Of a DNA stretch of 64,000 nucleotides, positions 37,380 to 47,498 are shown piece after piece (the first letter of the stretch is position 1; every line of letters begins with the position of its first letter). Below the pieces are notes generated by a model, which was given only the letters and a program-made list of their open reading frames with translations, was not told the origin of the DNA and did no database searches. The stretch is from Castellaniella sp. (lineage in GTDB: Bacteria; Pseudomonadota; Gammaproteobacteria; Burkholderiales; Burkholderiaceae_B). A program made the translations under genes and the position numbers. The stretch covers positions 1 to 64,000 of the forward strand of contig JAHRWZ010000036.1 of NCBI GenBank assembly GCA_019104865.1, read 5' to 3'.

Positions 37380-38323
37380 GGGGGAGTGCTCCTGTAGTAG
37401 TGGGCGAGCAGCAATGCGATGGCGCAGGATGCGATGCGGGATTCGTCGGTGTCGGCGCGGCTGGTCAGGATGATCGGCACGCGGGCGCCCAGCACCACGC
37501 CGGCGCTGGCCGCGTCTCCCAGGTATATCAGTTGCTTGGCCAGCATGTTGCCGCTTTCCAGATCGGGTGCCACCAGGATATCGGCTCGGCCGGCGACCTC
37601 GGAGCGAATGCCTTTGACCTGCGCGGCGGCCAGCGAGATCGCGTTGTCGAAGGCCAGCGGCCCGTCCAGCAGGCCCCCCGTGATCTGGCCGCGATCCGCC
37701 ATTTTGCACAGGGCTGCCGCATCCAAGGTTGCGGGCATGGCGGCACTGATGGTTTCCACGGCCGCCAGAATGGCCACGCGGGGGCAGGGCACCCCGATGG
37801 CATGGGCCAGGTCGATGGCATTGCGGATGATATCGGCTTTTTGTTCCAGGGTCGGGGCAATGTTGATCGCCCCGTCCGTGATGATGAAGGGGCGCGGGTA
37901 ACGGGGTGTCCGCATCAGGTAGCAGTGGCTGACCCGGCGCTTGGTGCGCAGTCCGTCGGCGCACACCACGGCCCCCATCAGCTCGTCGGTGTGCAGGCTG
38001 CCTTTCATCAGGGCTTCGACTTCGCCGGCGCGTGCCAGTGCCACGGCGTGATCGGCGGCCGCGTGGCTATGGGGGACTTCATGGATGTCCAGCCCATCGA
38101 GCGTCACGCCCAGAGCTTGCGCAGCCTGTTCGAGACGGGGGCGCGGTCCCACCAGAATCGGTTCGATCAGGCCTTCCTGGCGGGCATCCAGCGCGGATCG
38201 GAGGCTGAGTTCATCGCAGGGATGGACGACGGCCACCCGGATCGGATCCAGGTCGCGCACGCGAGCCAGCAGGGTGCGCAGGCTGTTTTCCTTGGTGACT
38301 TCGGAGGTGGAGGGATCGATCAT
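37376..38323 (-). CDS. pta: Phosphate acetyl/butyryltransferase
   Basis: Transfers an acyl group between CoA and phosphate. At 315 residues it is the short form of the Pta/Ptb family. Family segments include MKGSLHTDELMGAV, FIITDGAINIAPTLEQK and RADILVAPDLESGNMLAKQL. Overlap with ackA makes acetyl-CoA to acetyl phosphate the likely reaction, but butyryl-type activity cannot be excluded. It follows phaB by 15 bases in the same operon. Confidence 0.88.
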   Translation of the reverse strand: MIDPSTSEVTKENSLRTLLARVRDLDPIRVAVVHPCDELSLRSALDARQEGLIEPILVGPRPRLEQAAQALGVTLDGLDIHEVPHSHAAADHAVALARAGEVEALMKGSLHTDELMGAVVCADGLRTKRRVSHCYLMRTPRYPRPFIITDGAINIAPTLEQKADIIRNAIDLAHAIGVPCPRVAILAAVETISAAMPATLDAAALCKMADRGQITGGLLDGPLAFDNAISLAAAQVKGIRSEVAGRADILVAPDLESGNMLAKQLIYLGDAASAGVVLGARVPIILTSRADTDESRIASCAIALLLAHYYRSTPP

Positions 38324-38338
38324 GCGTGCTCCGTGGTC

Positions 38339-39085
38339 TCAGGCCATGTGCTGCCCGCCGTTCATGGCCACGTTACTACCGGTCATGAAGGCAGCCAGGT
38401 CACTGCAGATGAAAGCGACCAGAGCGCCGATTTCCTCGGGCCGGCCCAAGCGGCCCATCGGGATCTGGGTAATGATCTGGGTGTCCAGCACTTCTTGGGG
38501 GATGGCCGCGACCATGGCGGTGTCCATATACCCAGGGGATACCGTGTTGACGGTGATGCCCTTGCGGGCAAGTTCCAGGGCCAGTGACTTGGTGAATCCA
38601 TGGATCCCAGCCTTGGCGGCTGCGTAGTGGGTCTGACCGAACTGGCCCTTGCTGCCGTTGACCGAGGAAATGTTCACGATCCGGCCCCAGCCCGATTCGA
38701 TCATGCTGTCGATGAAAGGATGGGTGACATTGAACATGGAATCGAGATTGGTGCGCAGCACGCTGTCCCAGGTCTGTCTGTTCATCTTTCGGAAAGTGCC
38801 GTCCCGGGTGATGCCGGCGTTGTTCACCAGGATGTCCACCCGGTGGCCGTCGGCCTGGATGCGTCCGGCCATATCCAGGCACGAGGCTTCGTCGGCCACG
38901 TCGGCGGCATACGCGTGAAAGGTGTAGCCGTCGGTGGCCTGGGCCTGCAGCCAGGCTGCGACGTGGTCGTTGCCGGGCGAATGGACGACCAGGACCGTGT
39001 GTCCCTGGTCGTGCAGCGCGCGGGCGATGGCCTGGCCGAGGCCGCCGGTGCCGCCGGTGACGAGTGCGGTATGGGAAGTGGACAT
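38339..39085 (-). CDS. phaB: Acetoacetyl-CoA reductase (operon copy)
   Basis: Short-chain dehydrogenase reducing acetoacetyl-CoA to 3-hydroxybutyryl-CoA with NADPH. The 248-residue protein shows the cofactor motif VTGGTGGLGQAIA, NNAGITRDGTF, the catalytic serine in NISSVNGSKGQFGQ and Tyr/Lys in THYAAAKAGIHG, and the PhaB-type ending MTGSNVAMNGGQHM. AAGGAG precedes the ATG. A second phaB lies at 56431. Here it is embedded between an ABC-2 permease gene and pta/ackA. Confidence 0.92.
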   Translation of the reverse strand: MSTSHTALVTGGTGGLGQAIARALHDQGHTVLVVHSPGNDHVAAWLQAQATDGYTFHAYAADVADEASCLDMAGRIQADGHRVDILVNNAGITRDGTFRKMNRQTWDSVLRTNLDSMFNVTHPFIDSMIESGWGRIVNISSVNGSKGQFGQTHYAAAKAGIHGFTKSLALELARKGITVNTVSPGYMDTAMVAAIPQEVLDTQIITQIPMGRLGRPEEIGALVAFICSDLAAFMTGSNVAMNGGQHMA

Positions 39086-39106
39086 GATGGGCTCCTTGGG
39101 GTGATG

Positions 39107-40240
39107 TCAGGCCATACTGCCGATGGTCGTCCGGAAACGGCGCAGCGACAAGTGAAACATGATCGAACCGATGAACAGCAGCGCCGCGAACGACGGCCAG
39201 ACAACGCTGAATCCGGCTCCCCGGTACAGGATGGCCTGTCCGAGCTCGACGAAGTGCGTGGTCGGTGCGGCCAGCATCAGGTCCTGGACGAGCCGCGGCA
39301 TGCTTTCGCGTGGCGTCGTGCCGCCGGACAGCATTTCCAGGGGCAGCAGGATCAGGATGATCAGCATGCCGAACTGCGGCATGTTGCGCGCCAGGGTAGC
39401 CAGCCAGATGCCCATGGCTGTCATGGCGAACAGATGAAGCGTGGCGCCGGCGAAGAACAGCATCAGGGATCCCTCGATCGGAACGTGCAGGATGCCGCGG
39501 ACGATGCCGTTGAGCGACAGGGCGGCGGCGGCCAGCACGACCAGGCTCATGGACCAGACCTTGGAGAGCATGATCTGGGCTGGTGTCACGGGCATCACCA
39601 GCAGGTGTTCGATCGTGCCGTGTTCCCGCTCGCGGATGATTGCGGCTCCTGTCAGCAGGATCGACAGCATGGTGATCTGGTTGATGATCTCCATCAGGCC
39701 GCCGAACCAGGATTTCTCCAGGGCTGGGTTGAAGCGCGCGCGCAGGATCAGGTCCACCGGCGGCGCGATCGCCGGATTGCGGCCGCGTAGAAACGTATTG
39801 ATCTCGCCCAGAATGATCTGCTGAATGTTTCCGCTACCGGTGAAAGCCTGGCTCATACGGGTGGCGTCGACGTTGATCTGGATCTCGGCAGTTCTTTCGG
39901 CCAGCACGTCGCGCTGGAAATTGGGAGGGATGTTCAGCACAAACGTGTAGCGGCCGATGTCCATGCCGCGGTCCACCTGCTCATGGTTGATCATGGCTGG
40001 CCGAATGAACTGGGGTGGATAGAAGGCGGCCGTGATCTGTTGGGACAGGGGGGACTGGTCCTCGTCGACGATGGCGATGGGGACGTGATGCAGGGTTTCG
40101 GGAATCGCTGTCGCAGCGGTATAGACTGAAACCGTGAACGAAAAGACGATCAGCACCAGCATGACGGGGTCGCGCCACAGGCTCCAGAGCTCCTTGACGC
40201 CCAGGCGCCAGATCGTGTCGACGGAACGATGCAGCTTCAT
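39107..40240 (-). CDS. ABC-2 type permease, YhhJ-like
   Basis: A 377-residue exporter permease with one N-terminal helix (about 25-45), a long periplasmic domain (about 50-180, with LDATRMSQAF-like and IDVDEDQSPLSQQ-type features) and five C-terminal helices, the layout of the YhhJ/DrrB group. It is placed directly after the RbbA-like gene, which has its own fused permease, so the two probably form one export channel. Substrate unknown. Confidence 0.87.
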   Translation of the reverse strand: MKLHRSVDTIWRLGVKELWSLWRDPVMLVLIVFSFTVSVYTAATAIPETLHHVPIAIVDEDQSPLSQQITAAFYPPQFIRPAMINHEQVDRGMDIGRYTFVLNIPPNFQRDVLAERTAEIQINVDATRMSQAFTGSGNIQQIILGEINTFLRGRNPAIAPPVDLILRARFNPALEKSWFGGLMEIINQITMLSILLTGAAIIREREHGTIEHLLVMPVTPAQIMLSKVWSMSLVVLAAAALSLNGIVRGILHVPIEGSLMLFFAGATLHLFAMTAMGIWLATLARNMPQFGMLIILILLPLEMLSGGTTPRESMPRLVQDLMLAAPTTHFVELGQAILYRGAGFSVVWPSFAALLFIGSIMFHLSLRRFRTTIGSMA

Positions 40241-40241
40241 G

Positions 40242-42998
40242 TCAGCGATCCTGTTTGCGAAGCAGGACGATGGCCGTGCCCAGAATGAGGGGGATGGACA
40301 GCGCCATCGGCCAGATCGAGGGCCACAGGTCGTGAAACTCCAGGGCCTTGTTGAAGACCCCCCGGCTGATGGTGAACATGTAGGCGGCCGGGTAGATCTG
40401 ACCGATGAAGCGGCCCGGACCTTCCATGGAACTGACCGGATCCATCAGGCCGGAGAACTGAACGGCAGGGATCATGGTGGCAATCATCGTGAAGAACATG
40501 GCGGCGATCTGGCTGCGAGTCATGGCTGAGGCCAGCAGCCCCAGGCCCGTCGCCGCGATGCAGTAAAGGATGGCGGAGACCGCCAGCGTCGGCAGGCTGC
40601 CCTTGATGGGAACGCCGAAGACGGTGATCGACAACAGGCACATGACGACGAAGTTCACCAATGCCAGGCCGATGTACGGGATCTGTTTGCCCAGCAGGAA
40701 TTCCGTGCGGGATACCGGCGTGACATACAGATTGATGATCGAGCCCATTTCCTTTTCCCGGACCACGGCCAGGGCGGTGAGCATGGCGGGCAGCATGATG
40801 AGCAGCAGCGGGATGACCACCGGCACCATGGCCGGCAGGCTGCGCACGTCCGGGTTGTAGCGAAAGCGCGTCTGCAAGTTGGCCGGCTGGGTGGTCGACA
40901 CGCCCAGGCGCTCGCGGCCTTGCTGCATCAGCCATTGCTGGTGCATCCCCTGGACGTAGCCCTTGATGGTCTCGGCCCGTTGCGGCATGGCGCCATCGAT
41001 CCAGGCGCCGATCTCGGCCGTGCGGCCGTGCAGCAGATCACGCGCAAAGCCGGGAGGAATCTCGAGGGCCAGGGATAATTCGCCGCTGCGCATGCGGCGG
41101 TCCATGTCGGCATCGTCGAGGATCGGCGGATGTTCGATGAAATAGCGCGATCCCGACAGATTCAGCACGTAGTCGCGGCTGATGGTGCTCTGATCCCGGT
41201 CCAGCACTGCAAAGCGCAGATTCTCGACGTCCATGCTGATGCCGAAGCCGATCACGAACATCAGCACCAGGGATCCCAGCAGGGCCAGGGTGCCGCGCAC
41301 CGGATCGCGCCGCAGTTCCATGGATTCGCGTCGTGTGGTGCTGAGCAGCCGGGCCAGGCTGAATGGCGGGATGCGCCGCATGGCGGCCGGCGTCGCGTGG
41401 CCGGCGATGGCCGCAGGCAGGCTGGAGGGAGCCTCGACCGCCGGGACTGGGGCTGCGGCTTCGCCGTCCGCCTCGAGCAGGTAGCCGATGAAGGCTTCCT
41501 CCAGGTTCCTGGCGCCGCGCTTGCGGACCAGGTCGGCTGGCCGGGCGCTGTCAAGCACACGGCCGGCATGCATCATGGACATGCGGTCGCAGCGTTCCGC
41601 TTCGTTCATGACGTGCGTCGAAATGAAGATCGTGACCCGATCATGCCGCGACAGCGCGATCAGCAGGCGCCAGAACTCATCCCGGGCGATCGGGTCCACG
41701 CCCGAGGTCGGTTCGTCCAGGATCAGAAGTTCGGGCGCATGGACCATGGCAACAGCCAGTGACAGGCGCTGGCGGATGCCCAGCGGCAAGCTGTCGGGCA
41801 GCATGTCCAGCACTTCGGTCAGGCCGAAACGGTCCACCATGGTCCGGACCCGCTTATCGATGTGTTCGGGCGGGACGTGGAACAGGCGGGCATGCAGGAC
41901 CAGGTTCTGCCGCACGCTCAGTTCGCTGTAGAGTGAAAACGTCTGCGACATGTAGCCGACCCGGCGGCGCACGTCCAGATCGTCGGGATCGATCTCCCGG
42001 CCAAACAGCCATGCCCGGCCTTCGCTGGCGGGCAGCAGTCCGGTCAGCATCTTCATGGTGGTCGATTTGCCGCAGCCGTTCGATCCCAGGAAGCCGAAGA
42101 TCTCGCCCCGTCGAATGCGGAAACTGACGTGATCGACGGCGACAAAATCCCCGAAGCGCATGGTCAGGTCGTGCGCCTCGATGGCGATGTCGCCGGCCCG
42201 GTCGTCCGGCAGCGGCGGGATTTCCACGGGGGCATATCCTTCGCGCCGGGCGGCGGGCAGCAGGCGGATGAAGGCCGATTCCAGCGTGTTCTGTCCTGTG
42301 GCCGTCAGCAGTTCGGCCGGCGATCCGGTCGCGAGGATCCTGCCGGCGTCCATGGCGACCAGCCGATCGAAGCGCCGGGCTTCGTCCATGTAGGCGGTGG
42401 CGACGATCACACTCATCCGCGGCTGGCCACGGCGGATGCGGGCGATGAGATCCCAGAATTGGGCGCGGGCCAGGGGATCCACGCCCGTCGTCGGTTCGTC
42501 CAGGATCAGCAGATCCGGGTCGTGGATTAGGGCGCAGCACAGGCTGAGTTTCTGTCTCATGCCGCCGGACAGTTTGCCGGCCGGGCGCGACAGGAAGGGA
42601 TGCAAGCCGGTGCTGCGGGTCAGGTCGTCGATACGCCGGCGCCGTTCGGCGGCTTCATGGCCGAACAGCCGGGCGAAGAATTGCAGGTTTTCCTCGACGG
42701 AGAGCGTCGGGTAGAGGTTTTTCCCCAGGCCTTGCGGCATGTAAGCGATGCGCGGGCAGGTCCGCCGGCGATGACCCCGCCGGGCCATGTCGCTTCCCAG
42801 GACTTCGACCTGGCCGTCCTGGATGACCCGGGCACCGGCCAGGATCGACAGCAGGGTGGATTTCCCGACGCCGTCCGGACCGATCAGGCCCAGCATGCAG
42901 CCGGCGGGAATATCCAGATCGATATGATCCAGCGCCCGGATTTTGCCGTAGCGGTGGTTCAATTCCCGGACCCTGGCAGCGAAAGCAGGCAGTGTCAT
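40242..42998 (-). CDS. rbbA: RbbA-like fused ABC exporter (two ATPase domains plus permease)
   Basis: A 918-residue protein. The first ATPase domain (about 8-240) has Walker [10 protein letters not shown], signature [10 protein letters not shown] and Walker [14 protein letters not shown]. The second (about 270-500) has Walker [10 protein letters not shown] and Walker [14 protein letters not shown], but [10 protein letters not shown] in place of a standard LSGGQ. From about 555 an ABC-2 permease domain follows with six helices. This is the RbbA/YhiH layout; E. coli RbbA was linked to ribosomes, but genetic context here (HlyD adaptor, outer membrane factor, YhhJ-like permease) indicates export. 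Confidence 0.9.
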   Translation of the reverse strand: MTLPAFAARVRELNHRYGKIRALDHIDLDIPAGCMLGLIGPDGVGKSTLLSILAGARVIQDGQVEVLGSDMARRGHRRRTCPRIAYMPQGLGKNLYPTLSVEENLQFFARLFGHEAAERRRRIDDLTRSTGLHPFLSRPAGKLSGGMRQKLSLCCALIHDPDLLILDEPTTGVDPLARAQFWDLIARIRRGQPRMSVIVATAYMDEARRFDRLVAMDAGRILATGSPAELLTATGQNTLESAFIRLLPAARREGYAPVEIPPLPDDRAGDIAIEAHDLTMRFGDFVAVDHVSFRIRRGEIFGFLGSNGCGKSTTMKMLTGLLPASEGRAWLFGREIDPDDLDVRRRVGYMSQTFSLYSELSVRQNLVLHARLFHVPPEHIDKRVRTMVDRFGLTEVLDMLPDSLPLGIRQRLSLAVAMVHAPELLILDEPTSGVDPIARDEFWRLLIALSRHDRVTIFISTHVMNEAERCDRMSMMHAGRVLDSARPADLVRKRGARNLEEAFIGYLLEADGEAAAPVPAVEAPSSLPAAIAGHATPAAMRRIPPFSLARLLSTTRRESMELRRDPVRGTLALLGSLVLMFVIGFGISMDVENLRFAVLDRDQSTISRDYVLNLSGSRYFIEHPPILDDADMDRRMRSGELSLALEIPPGFARDLLHGRTAEIGAWIDGAMPQRAETIKGYVQGMHQQWLMQQGRERLGVSTTQPANLQTRFRYNPDVRSLPAMVPVVIPLLLIMLPAMLTALAVVREKEMGSIINLYVTPVSRTEFLLGKQIPYIGLALVNFVVMCLLSITVFGVPIKGSLPTLAVSAILYCIAATGLGLLASAMTRSQIAAMFFTMIATMIPAVQFSGLMDPVSSMEGPGRFIGQIYPAAYMFTISRGVFNKALEFHDLWPSIWPMALSIPLILGTAIVLLRKQDR

Positions 42999-43002
42999 AG
43001 CC

Positions 43003-44079
43003 TTACTCGGGCAGGCGGACCGTCAGCGATTCCGGCCAGGGTCGCGCGGGATCCGTGCGGACCCAGGCGACACCGGGCAGGCCGGTCTTGACCTGTTCCA
43101 GGTTCTTCAGCAGCAGATCGACCGGGATGCGGGCCTTGATGCGGAACATCAGTTTTTGGCGCTCGCTGGCGGTTTCGACGGTTTTGGGGGTGAACTGCGA
43201 CTGGCTGGCCACGAAGGATACTTCGGCCGGGATCACATACTGCGGCGCGGCATCCAGGACGATGTGGACTTCGCTGCCGATGGCCAGGCGTCCGGCAACC
43301 GCCTCGGGCATGAAGAACGTCATGGTGACATCGGCCAGATCCAGCATGTTCAGTACCCGGCCACCCGCCCCGAGGACCTCTCCGGGCTGGGCTACGCGCA
43401 ACTGGATGCGCCCGTCGCGCGGGGCCTTCAGGCGGCTGTCTTCCAGATCGGACTGGACGCGGGCCACCGTGGCGGCAACCGCTGCGACGGCGGATTCGGC
43501 GCCGACCTGGTCGGCCTTGGCCGCCGATACGCCGGCCCGGGCCGAAACGACCTGGGCTCTGGCAGCCGCCAGGCCCGCTTCGGCACTGTGCAACCGGGCC
43601 TGGTCGTCGTCCAGTTCCTGCTGCGATGCCGCCCCGCGCCGCACTAGGGATTGCGAGCGGTTCAGCCGCTGGCGGGCGGCGAACAGGTCGCTTTCGCGTT
43701 GTTTGACGATGGCCTGCGCCGTGGCGACATCGCTTTCCCGCAGGGCGACTTGCGCTTGAGCGGCGGTGACGGCATGGCCGGACTGACGCTGGCGGGCCTG
43801 GGCTTCTTCGAGTTGCGCTCGCAGGGAATCCGGATTCATGATCGCCAGGGTCTGGCCTGCCTTCACGAAATCGCCTTCGTTGACCAGGATCTGATCGACT
43901 CGGCCAGGCAGCTTGGTGGCGATGTCGATCTCCGTTGCCTCGATGCGGCCGTTGCCTTGCATGAAGCCGGGCCCGGGGCCGTCGTCTCCGGACCAACGCC
44001 AGGCGCCGTAGGCGCCGATCGCGACGGCGACAACCAGGATCAGTGGCCAGGGTCTCTTGATTCTGTCGGTCAGGCTCAT
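43003..44079 (-). CDS. HlyD-family periplasmic adaptor, YhiI-like
   Basis: Membrane fusion protein of the exporter, 358 residues. A single N-terminal helix (about 11-29) anchors it. The lipoyl half-motifs [19 protein letters not shown] (about 55-73) and [19 protein letters not shown] flank a long Ala/Gln-rich coiled-coil hairpin (about 85-210). It should bridge the inner membrane ABC parts with the outer membrane factor encoded just upstream. It ends 4 bases before the RbbA-like start. Confidence 0.9.
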   Translation of the reverse strand: MSLTDRIKRPWPLILVVAVAIGAYGAWRWSGDDGPGPGFMQGNGRIEATEIDIATKLPGRVDQILVNEGDFVKAGQTLAIMNPDSLRAQLEEAQARQRQSGHAVTAAQAQVALRESDVATAQAIVKQRESDLFAARQRLNRSQSLVRRGAASQQELDDDQARLHSAEAGLAAARAQVVSARAGVSAAKADQVGAESAVAAVAATVARVQSDLEDSRLKAPRDGRIQLRVAQPGEVLGAGGRVLNMLDLADVTMTFFMPEAVAGRLAIGSEVHIVLDAAPQYVIPAEVSFVASQSQFTPKTVETASERQKLMFRIKARIPVDLLLKNLEQVKTGLPGVAWVRTDPARPWPESLTVRLPE

Positions 44080-44084
44080 ATCGC

Positions 44085-45614
44085 TCAGGGGACGGATGGG
44101 GTTGCAGGGGCGGGCTGCCCAACGATCGGAGCGGCCAGGACCCGGCTGGCGCCGCCGCCCAGCGCGGCATACAGGGCCACCTGGCTCGACAGCCAGGCGC
44201 GGCGGACTTGCACCAGCTGTTGCTGGGCCGTCAGCAGGTCGCGCTTGGCATCCAGGACCTCCAGGTAGGGAGCGGCGCCGCTGTCATAGCGCATCTGCGC
44301 CAGGTTCGCCCGCTCGGCCTGAGTCTGCGCCATGCGGGCCTGGACAGCCATCTGTTCGGCCGTGCCCTGACGGACCGACAAGGCATCGGCGACCTCGCGA
44401 AAGGCGGTCTGGATGGCTTTTTCGTAGGTTGCCACGGCGATGTTGCGGCGCACTTCCGCCACATCCAGATTGGCTTGCAGGCGGCCTGCCGTGAAAATCG
44501 GGATGTCGATGACCGGTGCGAAGGTCCAGGCCTTGCTGCCGCTCGCGAACAGACCATCGAGTTCGGCGCTGGCCGAGCCGATGGCCGAAGTCAGGGCAAT
44601 GCGCGGCAGGAACGCGGCGCGGGCTGCGCCGATCCGGGCATGAGCGGATCTCAGTTGGTATTCGGCGGCCCGGATGTCCGGGCGGGCCACCAGGACTTCG
44701 GAGGGCAGGCCCGGTTCCAGTCGCGCCAGTTGGGTTGACGCCAGATCGGCGCCGCCGGCTGGTGCGATCCCCGGGTCCGTTCCGGTCAGCAGCGTCAGGG
44801 CGTGAACGGCGGCGGCCTGTTCCTGTTTCAGCTGGACCTGCAGGGACTCCGCCTGGATCAGCAGCGTGCGGACCTGGGTCAGTTCCAGTTCCGAAGACGA
44901 GCCGATCGCCTTGCGCTGCTCGAAGATGTCCAGGGACTGCCGCCGGTTGCGGACCGCTTCATCCGCCAGGAAAGCGCGTTGATTCAGTTCCCGCAAGACC
45001 AGCACCGAATCGGCCACCTGGCGCACCAGCGCCACCTGAACCGCCTGGCGGGCGGCGTCGGTGGCCAGCCAGTCATTCAGCGCGGCTTCGTTCAGGTTGC
45101 GTATCCGGCCCCAGAGATCGATTTCCCAATGGGTGAGGCCAATGCTGGCTTGGTACTGGGACTGGATCTGAGGCTGACCGGTCGGATTGAGGTCGCCGGG
45201 CACGCGGCTGCGTTCCATGCCCCCTTGAGCGCCGATCGAAGGCGGCAGGTCCGCCCGCTGGATGCGGTAGGCGGCTTCGGCCTCGCGGACACGCAGCAAG
45301 GCCAGGCGTTCGTCGCGATTATGTTGCAGGGCCAAGCCGATCAGTCGGTGGATGTCGGGATCCTGAAAATAATGGGACCAGTCCAGATTACGCAATGCGC
45401 GGGTGGTGGTCGTCCCGGTGTCGGCAGGCCAGTCGTTCGCGACCGGCGGGGGCGGAATCCGGGTCTCGGGCGCCAGGTTGATGCATGCCGACAGCGTCAG
45501 CAGCAGACCGGCGGTGCCTGCCGCGCGCGCAAGCCGCAGTCCCCACCGGGGGCGCCCGGCATGGTGCTGGCGATGGCCTGGGCCGTGGCGGGCGCCGGAT
45601 GAGTGCCATGGCAT
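44085..45614 (-). CDS. Outer membrane efflux lipoprotein, NodT/TolC family
   Basis: A 509-residue outer membrane factor. The lipobox LSAC places the acylated cysteine at residue 44, after an unusually long Arg/His-rich leader; the hydrophobic core starts only near 31. GGAG sits before the ATG at 45614, 3 bases past the phaC stop, so this start is supported and translation is likely coupled to phaC. Two TolC-type repeats with long helices follow (for example VARPDIRAAEYQLRSAHARI). It completes the tripartite exporter. Confidence 0.88.
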   Translation of the reverse strand: MPWHSSGARHGPGHRQHHAGRPRWGLRLARAAGTAGLLLTLSACINLAPETRIPPPPVANDWPADTGTTTTRALRNLDWSHYFQDPDIHRLIGLALQHNRDERLALLRVREAEAAYRIQRADLPPSIGAQGGMERSRVPGDLNPTGQPQIQSQYQASIGLTHWEIDLWGRIRNLNEAALNDWLATDAARQAVQVALVRQVADSVLVLRELNQRAFLADEAVRNRRQSLDIFEQRKAIGSSSELELTQVRTLLIQAESLQVQLKQEQAAAVHALTLLTGTDPGIAPAGGADLASTQLARLEPGLPSEVLVARPDIRAAEYQLRSAHARIGAARAAFLPRIALTSAIGSASAELDGLFASGSKAWTFAPVIDIPIFTAGRLQANLDVAEVRRNIAVATYEKAIQTAFREVADALSVRQGTAEQMAVQARMAQTQAERANLAQMRYDSGAAPYLEVLDAKRDLLTAQQQLVQVRRAWLSSQVALYAALGGGASRVLAAPIVGQPAPATPSVP

Positions 45615-45617
45615 GGA

Positions 45618-47372
45618 TCAGGTCTCCAGGACATAGCTGCCTGGAGCGTCACCCAGGTCTGCGCAGCCTGGGCAACCCAGGTCGGGGACGGCCTGGAGCG
45701 GACCCGAACGGTCCGCCAGCCACTGCGTCCAGGCGGTCCACCAGGATCCGTCGTGGACCGGCGTGGAGGCCATCCAGTCGTCGGGCGGCAGGAATGGGGC
45801 GCCCGGTTGGCGGGTGCGGATGCGATATTGGCGGCGGGGATGGCCGGGCTCGTTGACGATGCCGGCATTGTGGCCGCCGCTGGTCAGCACGAAGCTGATC
45901 TCGCCCGGATTGAATTGATGCAGCTTGTAGACCGAGCGCCAGGGAGCGACGTGATCGGTGATGGTGCCCACCGCGAAGATCGGCAGGCGGATATCGCCGA
46001 TCGAGACGGGACGCCCGTTGACCGGGTAGCGGCCGGCGCTGAGGTCGTTGTTCAGGTAGAGGCGGCGCAGGTACTGCGAATGCATGCGGGCCGGCATGCG
46101 GGTGGTGTCGGCGTTCCAGGCCATCAGGTCGTTGACGGGGCGCCGATCGCCCAGCAGATATTCATGGATGACCCGCGACCACAGCAGGTCATAGGATCGC
46201 AGCATCTGGAAGGCGCCCGCCATCTGGTCGGCGCTGAAATAGCCCAGGCGCAGCATCTGGGCCTCCAGCATGTGGACCTGCGCCTCGTCGATGAACAGGC
46301 CGATTTCCCCCGGTTCGCTGAAATCGACCTGGGCGGTGAGCAGACTGATGCTGGCCAGACGGTCGTCGCCGTCGCGGGCCATGGCCGCCGCCGCGATGGA
46401 CAGCAGAGTGCCTCCCAGGCAGTAGCCGGTGGCGTGGATACGGCGCTCTGGCTGGATCCTGTTGATCGTGTCCAGGGCGGCGAAGAAACCCTCGCGCAGA
46501 TAGTCATCCATGCCGCGTTGGGCATCGGCGTCCGTCGGGTTCTTCCAGGAAATGCAATAGACCGTGTAGCCCTGGTCGCGAAGGTAGCGCACCAAAGAAT
46601 TGTGCGGCGACAGATCCAGGATGTAATACTTCATGATCCATGCCGGCATCAGCAGGACTGGTTCGGGGCGCACGGTTTCAGTGGTCGGCGCGTATTGGAT
46701 CAGTTCGATCAGGCCATTGCGCAGGACGACCTTGCCTGGCGTCGTTGCAACGTCCCGGCCGATCTGGAACCGGTCGGCTCCGGCCGCCGGCATTCCGGCC
46801 TGGTGGCGGACGATATCCTCCAGCAGGTAGCCGCCGCCGCGCAGCAGGTTCATCCCGCGTTCGGCGAAGGTGCGGTTCAGCGCCACCGGATTGGTCCAGA
46901 GGCGGTTGCCGGGCGACACCATGTCCAGCCACTGGCGGGCCCAGAAACTGACCTGCCGCTGATGATGCGGATCGACGCCGCTCAGGTCGGATGTGGCTTT
47001 TTCCCACCAGTCCTGGGTCAGCAGGAAGCTTTGGTGCAGGAGATTGAAGGGCCAGCGGCACCAGGCCGGATCGCTGAAGCGGCGGTCGGTCTCGGGCGGG
47101 GTGACGCATGCGCGGGAAGGATTCCCGGACGCCTGCAGGCTGTCGAACAGGTATTGCCCCAGGTCGCGCTGGTGGTGGGCGGCGAGACGCAGCAGTTCGG
47201 TCTGTTTGCCGGGCGACGCGGCCAGATGCATGGCCCAGTCCAGCCAGGCCAGGCTGATCGACGCGGGCGACAGCGAGGCAAAGGTGCGTGCCTGGTTGGC
47301 GTGGAAATATTGATCCGTTTCCCGGCTTGCGGCCTGGGTGTCGATGACATGGTCGGTCGAAACTGGTGACAT
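45618..47372 (-). CDS. phaC: Poly(3-hydroxyalkanoate) synthase, class I-like (operon copy)
   Basis: Polymerises 3-hydroxyacyl-CoA into polyester. The 584-residue alpha/beta hydrolase has the lipase-like box GYCLGG with catalytic Cys318, the aspartate in GTITDHVAPW and the histidine in SGGHNAGIVN. PhaC-type segments WIMKYYILDLSPHNSLVRYL and ISWKNPTDADA are present. It is the first gene of a long minus-strand operon with an exporter, phaB, pta and ackA. It differs clearly from the second phaC at 54800, so the two are paralogues rather than a recent duplication. GGGGGGATC precedes the ATG. Confidence 0.93.
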   Translation of the reverse strand: MSPVSTDHVIDTQAASRETDQYFHANQARTFASLSPASISLAWLDWAMHLAASPGKQTELLRLAAHHQRDLGQYLFDSLQASGNPSRACVTPPETDRRFSDPAWCRWPFNLLHQSFLLTQDWWEKATSDLSGVDPHHQRQVSFWARQWLDMVSPGNRLWTNPVALNRTFAERGMNLLRGGGYLLEDIVRHQAGMPAAGADRFQIGRDVATTPGKVVLRNGLIELIQYAPTTETVRPEPVLLMPAWIMKYYILDLSPHNSLVRYLRDQGYTVYCISWKNPTDADAQRGMDDYLREGFFAALDTINRIQPERRIHATGYCLGGTLLSIAAAAMARDGDDRLASISLLTAQVDFSEPGEIGLFIDEAQVHMLEAQMLRLGYFSADQMAGAFQMLRSYDLLWSRVIHEYLLGDRRPVNDLMAWNADTTRMPARMHSQYLRRLYLNNDLSAGRYPVNGRPVSIGDIRLPIFAVGTITDHVAPWRSVYKLHQFNPGEISFVLTSGGHNAGIVNEPGHPRRQYRIRTRQPGAPFLPPDDWMASTPVHDGSWWTAWTQWLADRSGPLQAVPDLGCPGCADLGDAPGSYVLET

Positions 47373-47419
47373 GGCGATCCCCCCTATCGACTTTGTAGCC
47401 GATAATTCGGTGACCAGTC

Positions 47420-47433
47420 CTGCTCGAGATCAA
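47420..47433. promoter_or_regulatory. Weak FNR-like half site upstream of the phaC operon
   Basis: Read toward phaC the site is TTGATCTCGAGCAG, matching TTGAT-N4-ATCAA at 8 of 10 positions with one perfect half. It lies about 50 bases before the start codon. Low confidence. Confidence 0.22.
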
Positions 47434-47498
47434 GATATCGGTCTGATTTTCCTCTCGCGCCGATGGTGATTGCCGTGCCAGCCGTCTTTCGCGGGGAT

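Noticed and set aside
38600..39790. A 396-codon plus-strand frame opposite phaB and the ABC-2 permease
   Set aside because: Antisense shadow rich in Gln/His/Asp with no domain; both minus-strand genes are clear.
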